A stretch of 18,226 bases of DNA from DATEPR01 sp036503065. Lineage in GTDB: Bacteria; Actinomycetota; Actinomycetes; Mycobacteriales; Pseudonocardiaceae. The notes beneath the pieces were generated by a model. The model saw only the letters and a list, made by a program, of their open reading frames with translations. It made no database searches and was not told the DNA's origin. The stretch spans positions 1-18,226 of the forward strand of contig DASXXM010000258.1 in NCBI GenBank assembly GCA_036503065.1, in the 5' to 3' direction. Shown one piece after another: positions 15,232-18,226 of the stretch. The translations under genes were made by a program, and so were the position numbers. Positions within the stretch are counted from its first letter, which is position 1. Each line of letters starts with the position of its first letter.

Positions 15232-15477
15232 GTGCCCGCGATCCGGCACGGCTCGCCCGTCGGGCAGCGCACCAGTCGGCGGGGCACCATCGCCGCGGTG
15301 ATCATGGTGCCGATCGCATCGCGCGGCAGGCGCCGGCAACGGGTCGATCCGGTCGATCCGGACGGCTTCGACGCGTTCGGCCACGAGTGCCGGGCGGCCC
15401 TGGAAACCTTGCGCAGAAAGCTGATCTGTGTGCACCAGCGGGCTGGTTGTGCGTACGCTCCCGGGCCGAGCCGCTGA
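15232..15477 (+). pseudogene. Unrecognised short coding-like stretch (possible remnant)
   Basis: Frame 15232-15477 encodes about 81 residues, including DPVDPDGFDAFGHECRAALE. By hand count, third positions are about 84% GC, first about 69% and second about 57%, the pattern of real genes here. Neither the reverse frames nor the flanks show it. GTG 15232 could be the start, but it has no ribosome site and no known domain is recognised. It is either a small gene or a gene remnant, oriented against the ABC operon. Confidence 0.35.
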
Positions 15478-15547
15478 GCCGAACCGACTCGACGTGCTCG
15501 GCCGCGTTGCCCGACAGGCTGATGCGAGATGACCATTTTGTGACCAA

Positions 15548-15717
15548 CGGCCGGCCCGGTTGCGCTGGGGTGTATGGAGCGCTCCGGGCAGAGCCGGGGT
15601 GCAGTGGCCGGTCCGGTTACGCTGCGGTGTGTGGTGCGCTGTGGGCAGAGCCGGGGCGCAGCGGTCGGCCCGCCCGCGCCGGGGTGTGCGGTGCACCATG
15701 GGCAGAGCCGCGGCCGG
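15548..15717. repeat. 57-bp tandem repeat, about three copies
   Basis: Units run 15570-15626 and 15627-15683, with a partial leading copy (15548-15569) and a partial trailing copy (15684-15717). Each full unit starts GTGTRTGG and contains GGGCAGAGCCGGGG near its middle. Base composition shows no codon-position bias, so the repeat is probably noncoding although reading frames stay open through it. Confidence 0.8.
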
Positions 15718-15803
15718 CGTCGGTGCCCGCATCGCGGGCCGCGCGGCTGGTTCGTCGGAGCCCTCGCCGGGTGGACCGATCGCCGGGTGCGGGACGCGGT
15801 TGA

Positions 15804-16733
15804 TCACGGCGTGCCACCCTCGGTGCCCACCCGGTCCGCGCCGTGCCCGGTTACCTCGAAGACGACCTGTTCCAGGGTTCGGCGTTCCGGGGCGATCTCT
15901 CGGACCTGGACTCCGCCGCCGACCAGGCGGGCGTTCAGTTCGGCCGGGTCGGTCGCACGGATCACCAGGCGGCTGCCGTCGCGGAGTTCGACCTGGCCGT
16001 CCAGCATGGACACGACCGCGGCCGGGTCCGGGGTGTCCACCACGACCCTGCCGGTCGGGGCGTGCAGCGTGGCCAGTTCCTCCTCCAGTACCAGGCGCCC
16101 CCGGTCCACGATGCCGACCCGGTCACACAGTTCGTCTACTTCGGACAGCAGATGGCTGGACAGGAACACCGTGGTGCCGTTCTGGTTCAGCTCGATCAGC
16201 AGGTCCCGGATCTCGCGGATGCCCCGTGGATCAAGGCCGTTCGTCGGCTCGTCCAGGATCAGCAGGCGCGGCTGGCGCAGCAGGGCCGCGGCGAGGCCGA
16301 GACGTTGGCGCATACCCAACGAGTACGTGCGCACCGGGCGGCGGTCGATGCCGGCCAGGCCGACGCGGGCCAGTGCCTCCTCGATCCGGTTGCGTCGGTC
16401 TCGGCGGGACGACGACGGGCCGGCCGAGTCGATGATCGCCAGGTTGGTGCGGCCGGACAGGTGGGGGATCGCGGCGGGGCCTTCCACCAGGGCGCCGATC
16501 TGGGGGAGGGCCGCGCGAACCTGTTTGGGCACCCGGTGTCCCAACAACATGATCTCGCCGCTCGTCGGGTAGACCAACCCCAGCAGCATCCGGACCAGCG
16601 TGGTCTTGCCCGATCCGTTCGGACCGAGAAAGCCGTAGCGGTCGCCTTCGCGGACCGTCATGCTCACGCCGTTGACGGCCACCGTCGCGCCGAACCGTTT
16701 GGTCAGCGAGCTCGTCACGATCAGGTCGGTCAT
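15804..16733 (-). CDS. ABC transporter ATP-binding protein
   Basis: The protein has 309 residues. Walker A is GPNGSGKT (37-44), the signature is YSLGMRQRL (a common ABC-2 exporter variant), Walker B plus D-loop is LLILDEPTNGLDP and the H-loop is SSHLL. The last 90 or so residues form the C-terminal extension typical of CcmA/DrrA-like exporter ATPases. It would drive export with the permease at 14232-15062. The start ATG 16733 overlaps the stop of the LolA-like gene by 4 bp (ATGA), so translation is coupled. Its own stop sits in GTGA, where a coupled downstream gene would normally begin; the permease instead starts 741 bp later. Confidence 0.95.
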   Translation of the reverse strand: MTDLIVTSSLTKRFGATVAVNGVSMTVREGDRYGFLGPNGSGKTTLVRMLLGLVYPTSGEIMLLGHRVPKQVRAALPQIGALVEGPAAIPHLSGRTNLAIIDSAGPSSSRRDRRNRIEEALARVGLAGIDRRPVRTYSLGMRQRLGLAAALLRQPRLLILDEPTNGLDPRGIREIRDLLIELNQNGTTVFLSSHLLSEVDELCDRVGIVDRGRLVLEEELATLHAPTGRVVVDTPDPAAVVSMLDGQVELRDGSRLVIRATDPAELNARLVGGGVQVREIAPERRTLEQVVFEVTGHGADRVGTEGGTP

Positions 16734-17866
16734 CCGGCCGGCCTCACCGTGGGGCGGAAATCAGCCAGTTCGGTGGCCGCCTGCTGGAGAGCCGTGTGAT
16801 CCACGAAGCCGGCCACCAGATACGTGCGGAACCGGAGATCAACGACCATCACGGTCAGCAGTGGAATCTGGATCAGCACCGCGTGTCCTCTTGTCATGTG
16901 GAGCGTGGTCGCCCCGGCCTTGGTCATGGTGTCCTGGGCCGACTCCCCGACGTTGTCCGGTATCGGCAGCGCCACGAAGGTGGACATGCCGTCGCCGTAC
17001 CGGCCGACGCCGGGCAGGCCCGGTATCTGTGGCTGGAGTTGCTGGCCGGCCAGTTGCGCGGGCAACGGGAACCGGCCCAGCTGGTTGATCGCGCTGAGCA
17101 CGTTCGGTGCCGCGGCCAGGCTTACGCCGGCCGCGTCGACGGGTGGGCTCAGCGTCGCGTCGGACGGATTGTCACGGGTCACGTCCACGAACTGGCTGAC
17201 CATGATCGGCTTTGCGCCGCCCCGAGCGGTCACCTCGACCTGCAGCGGGAGGCCGGTGGCCGGATCGGCCCAGATGTCCACCTGGCCGACCGTGGTCGCC
17301 GGGTCGGTCGGCCGCAGGCGCAGCCCGGCCGCGGTGATCCCGGCGATCCGCCGCGTCGGCAGGCTCACCACCGGGTCGACCGGGTCCAGCGCCAGTACCC
17401 GCCGGGCCAGGTCGGGCGGCACGAGGTCGCCTGCCCTGGGCAGCCGGATCTGCTCGGTGCCGACGATCTCGGTGAGCAGATTGGTGCCGTAATCCCACGT
17501 GTAGACACCTTCGGGGGTCTGGTAGACGTCCCGCTCACCCAGGGTGTTGACCACGTCGACCCGGTTCTGGTTCTGCGACCGGTACCAGACCCGGATGTCG
17601 GTGAAGCCGCTGAGCAGGCTGGTCACGTCGCTGAGCTGGGGCAGGCTGGGCAGGCCCAACTCGGCCTGTGTCTTGACGTAGCCGGTGTACGCCTGGCCGG
17701 CCGAGTCGACGATGCGCTGCCGCAGCACTCCCGCGCCCGGTTCGGCGCCGGACACCGGCAGGCTCGCGAGCACGGTCGGGACCGCGCACGCGACGACCGC
17801 GGTGGCCGCCACCAGCGCCCACCGGCCCAGGGCCCGGCGACTGTGCACGCTGCCGCGTAATGCCAT
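16730..17866 (-). CDS. LolA/RseB-like exported protein
   Basis: The protein has 378 residues. An N-terminal signal or anchor (RRALGRW then a hydrophobic run to about residue 36) is followed by a secreted domain. VVAC at 24-27 fits a lipobox loosely; a signal-peptidase I site near VSGA is the alternative. IRVWYRSQNQNRVDVVNTLGERDVYQTPEGVYTWDYGTN and IWADPATGLPLQVEVTARGG are the beta-sheet patterns of LolA/LolB/RseB-like proteins, which bind lipids or lipoproteins in a half-barrel. It heads an operon with the ABC ATPase (4-bp overlap), so it probably serves the exporter on the outer face of the membrane or senses the envelope. The family match is by pattern only. ATG 17866 has a weak GGACGGA upstream. 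Confidence 0.75.
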   Translation of the reverse strand: MALRGSVHSRRALGRWALVAATAVVACAVPTVLASLPVSGAEPGAGVLRQRIVDSAGQAYTGYVKTQAELGLPSLPQLSDVTSLLSGFTDIRVWYRSQNQNRVDVVNTLGERDVYQTPEGVYTWDYGTNLLTEIVGTEQIRLPRAGDLVPPDLARRVLALDPVDPVVSLPTRRIAGITAAGLRLRPTDPATTVGQVDIWADPATGLPLQVEVTARGGAKPIMVSQFVDVTRDNPSDATLSPPVDAAGVSLAAAPNVLSAINQLGRFPLPAQLAGQQLQPQIPGLPGVGRYGDGMSTFVALPIPDNVGESAQDTMTKAGATTLHMTRGHAVLIQIPLLTVMVVDLRFRTYLVAGFVDHTALQQAATELADFRPTVRPAG

Positions 17867-18037
17867 GAATCGATCCGTCCGCAGGCCCGCGGTCCACCGG
17901 ATGGTGAACCATATGCACCCTTATACAGTCAGAGCATGAGTGGCGGTGTGAGGTCGGCGACCCGCCGCCGGGGACTGTCCGGGCTTTCCGCAGCTGTGGC
18001 TGCCCGGGAATACGTTTCGCGGTATCCTGCGTTCCAG

Positions 18038-18061
18038 AGGTAGTTGAACACGCAACCACCT
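18038..18061. promoter_or_regulatory. MarR-like inverted repeat upstream of the pirin gene
   Basis: AGGTAGTTG (18038-18046) and CAACCACCT (18053-18061) are 9-bp inverted arms with one mismatch and a 6-bp spacer, ending 19 bases before the pirin start. The TAGTTG-n6-CAAC pattern is typical of MarR-family operators. TATCCT at 18023-18028 may be the -10. The regulator gene is not in the window. Confidence 0.5.
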
Positions 18062-18080
18062 AGTCAGGAGGTGTACGGCC

Positions 18081-18226
18081 ATGGCAGCCGTTACCGCGGA
18101 CACACTGACCCTGCCACGGGTCACCGGCGCCGGCCTCGGCGACACCGAGCGCCCGGTGCTGGCGATCTCGACCGCACCGGCAGGTCTTGAGGGCGAAGGC
18201 TTCCCGGTTCGCCGGACGATGGCCGG
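18081..18226 (+). CDS. Pirin family protein, N-terminal fragment
   Basis: The first 48 codons are visible; the gene continues past the right edge. The segment RPVLAISTAPAGLEGEGFPV and the following RRTMAG match the N-terminus of actinobacterial pirins (cupin-fold, metal-dependent; some oxidise quercetin, others are redox-linked regulators). ATG 18081 has a perfect AGGAGG (18066-18071) nine bases upstream. A MarR-like inverted repeat directly upstream suggests redox- or quinone-responsive control. The metal-binding His residues are beyond the window. Confidence 0.85.
   Translation, partial: MAAVTADTLTLPRVTGAGLGDTERPVLAISTAPAGLEGEGFPVRRTMA

Larger units (their letters stand above)
15063..15803. 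other. Spacer splitting the ABC ATPase and permease genes
   Basis: This 741-bp stretch interrupts what is normally a tightly packed gene pair. It holds two TGTCCACA palindromes (15101-15131), the CCCC/GGGG mini-hairpin near 15144-15155, and a plus-strand stretch with coding-type codon bias (15232-15477). It also holds a 57-bp tandem repeat (15548-15717). GATCAC lies at both edges (15057-15062 and 15802-15807). I see no transposase. Confidence 0.6.

Noticed and set aside
14328..15803. 491-codon plus-strand frame opposite the permease and spacer
   Set aside because: Mostly antisense to the permease gene, with an Arg/Gln/His-rich product. Over 15232-15477 the coding-like bias lies in a different plus-strand frame.
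15049..15807. 252-codon minus-strand frame filling the ABC spacer, starting in a GTGA overlap with the ATPase stop and ending 14 bp inside the permease
   Set aside because: The junctions are tempting, but the product is rich in Arg, Pro and His without a domain, the 57-bp repeats show no codon-position bias, and the only coding-like bias in the spacer favours the other strand. The GTGA is better explained as the original permease junction.
17903..17919. GGTGAA/TGCACC imperfect inverted repeat upstream of the LolA-like gene
   Set aside because: Only 5 of 6 arm positions pair; too short to call an operator without conservation data.

Overview
The window looks like chromosomal DNA from a high-GC actinomycete, most plausibly Pseudonocardiales or a relative. 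The base composition is strongly G+C rich, third codon positions are almost all G or C, and GTG starts are common. There is also a second GyrB-like topoisomerase gene, a DinB protein of the mycothiol-associated type, a secreted multidomain glycosidase, and TTGTCCACA boxes of the actinobacterial DnaA type. The genus assignment is inference. I see no phage, plasmid, transposase, CRISPR, rRNA or tRNA gene.

Layout. (1) 1-3585, minus strand: a SAM methyltransferase, a DoxX membrane protein, a ParE/GyrB-type topoisomerase subunit and the first codons of what is probably its partner ParC/GyrA-type subunit, with gaps of 81, 81 and 39 bp. (2) 3771-7264, plus strand: a DinB/DUF664 protein followed after 11 bp by a 990-residue fused alpha-beta glycyl-tRNA synthetase, which is unexpected because actinobacteria normally rely on the unrelated single-chain dimeric enzyme. 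(3) 7265-7691: a convergent intergenic stretch with hairpins and no convincing gene. (4) 7692-12345: a LacI-family repressor divergent from a large secreted GH3 beta-glycosidase with two near-duplicate F5/8 type C (CBM32-like) domains. The 409-bp region between them holds a TTGACA promoter element, two CebR-like operators, other palindromes, a possible 11-codon leader peptide and a very strong hairpin just before the GH3 gene. (5) 12413-14242, plus strand: a two-domain GNAT acetyltransferase and a membrane-anchored alpha/beta hydrolase. (6) 14232-17866, minus strand: a LolA/RseB-like exported protein, an ABC ATPase (4-bp overlap) and an ABC-2 permease. A 741-bp spacer with 57-bp tandem repeats, TGTCCACA boxes and a short plus-strand coding-like stretch separates the ATPase from the permease. 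(7) 18081-18226: the start of a pirin gene behind a MarR-like inverted repeat.

Working together. The clearest unit is the LacI repressor and GH3 enzyme. The operator type matches that of cellobiose-responsive CebR/CelR repressors, so the locus probably controls extracellular oligosaccharide hydrolysis, with a second, RNA-level layer possible at the leader hairpin. The LolA-like/ATPase/permease genes read as one exporter operon whose tight coupling may have been broken by an insertion. No complete new defence or biosynthetic system is visible. The points most worth a second look are the fused glycyl-tRNA synthetase, the GH3 leader structure and the spacer that splits the ABC operon.
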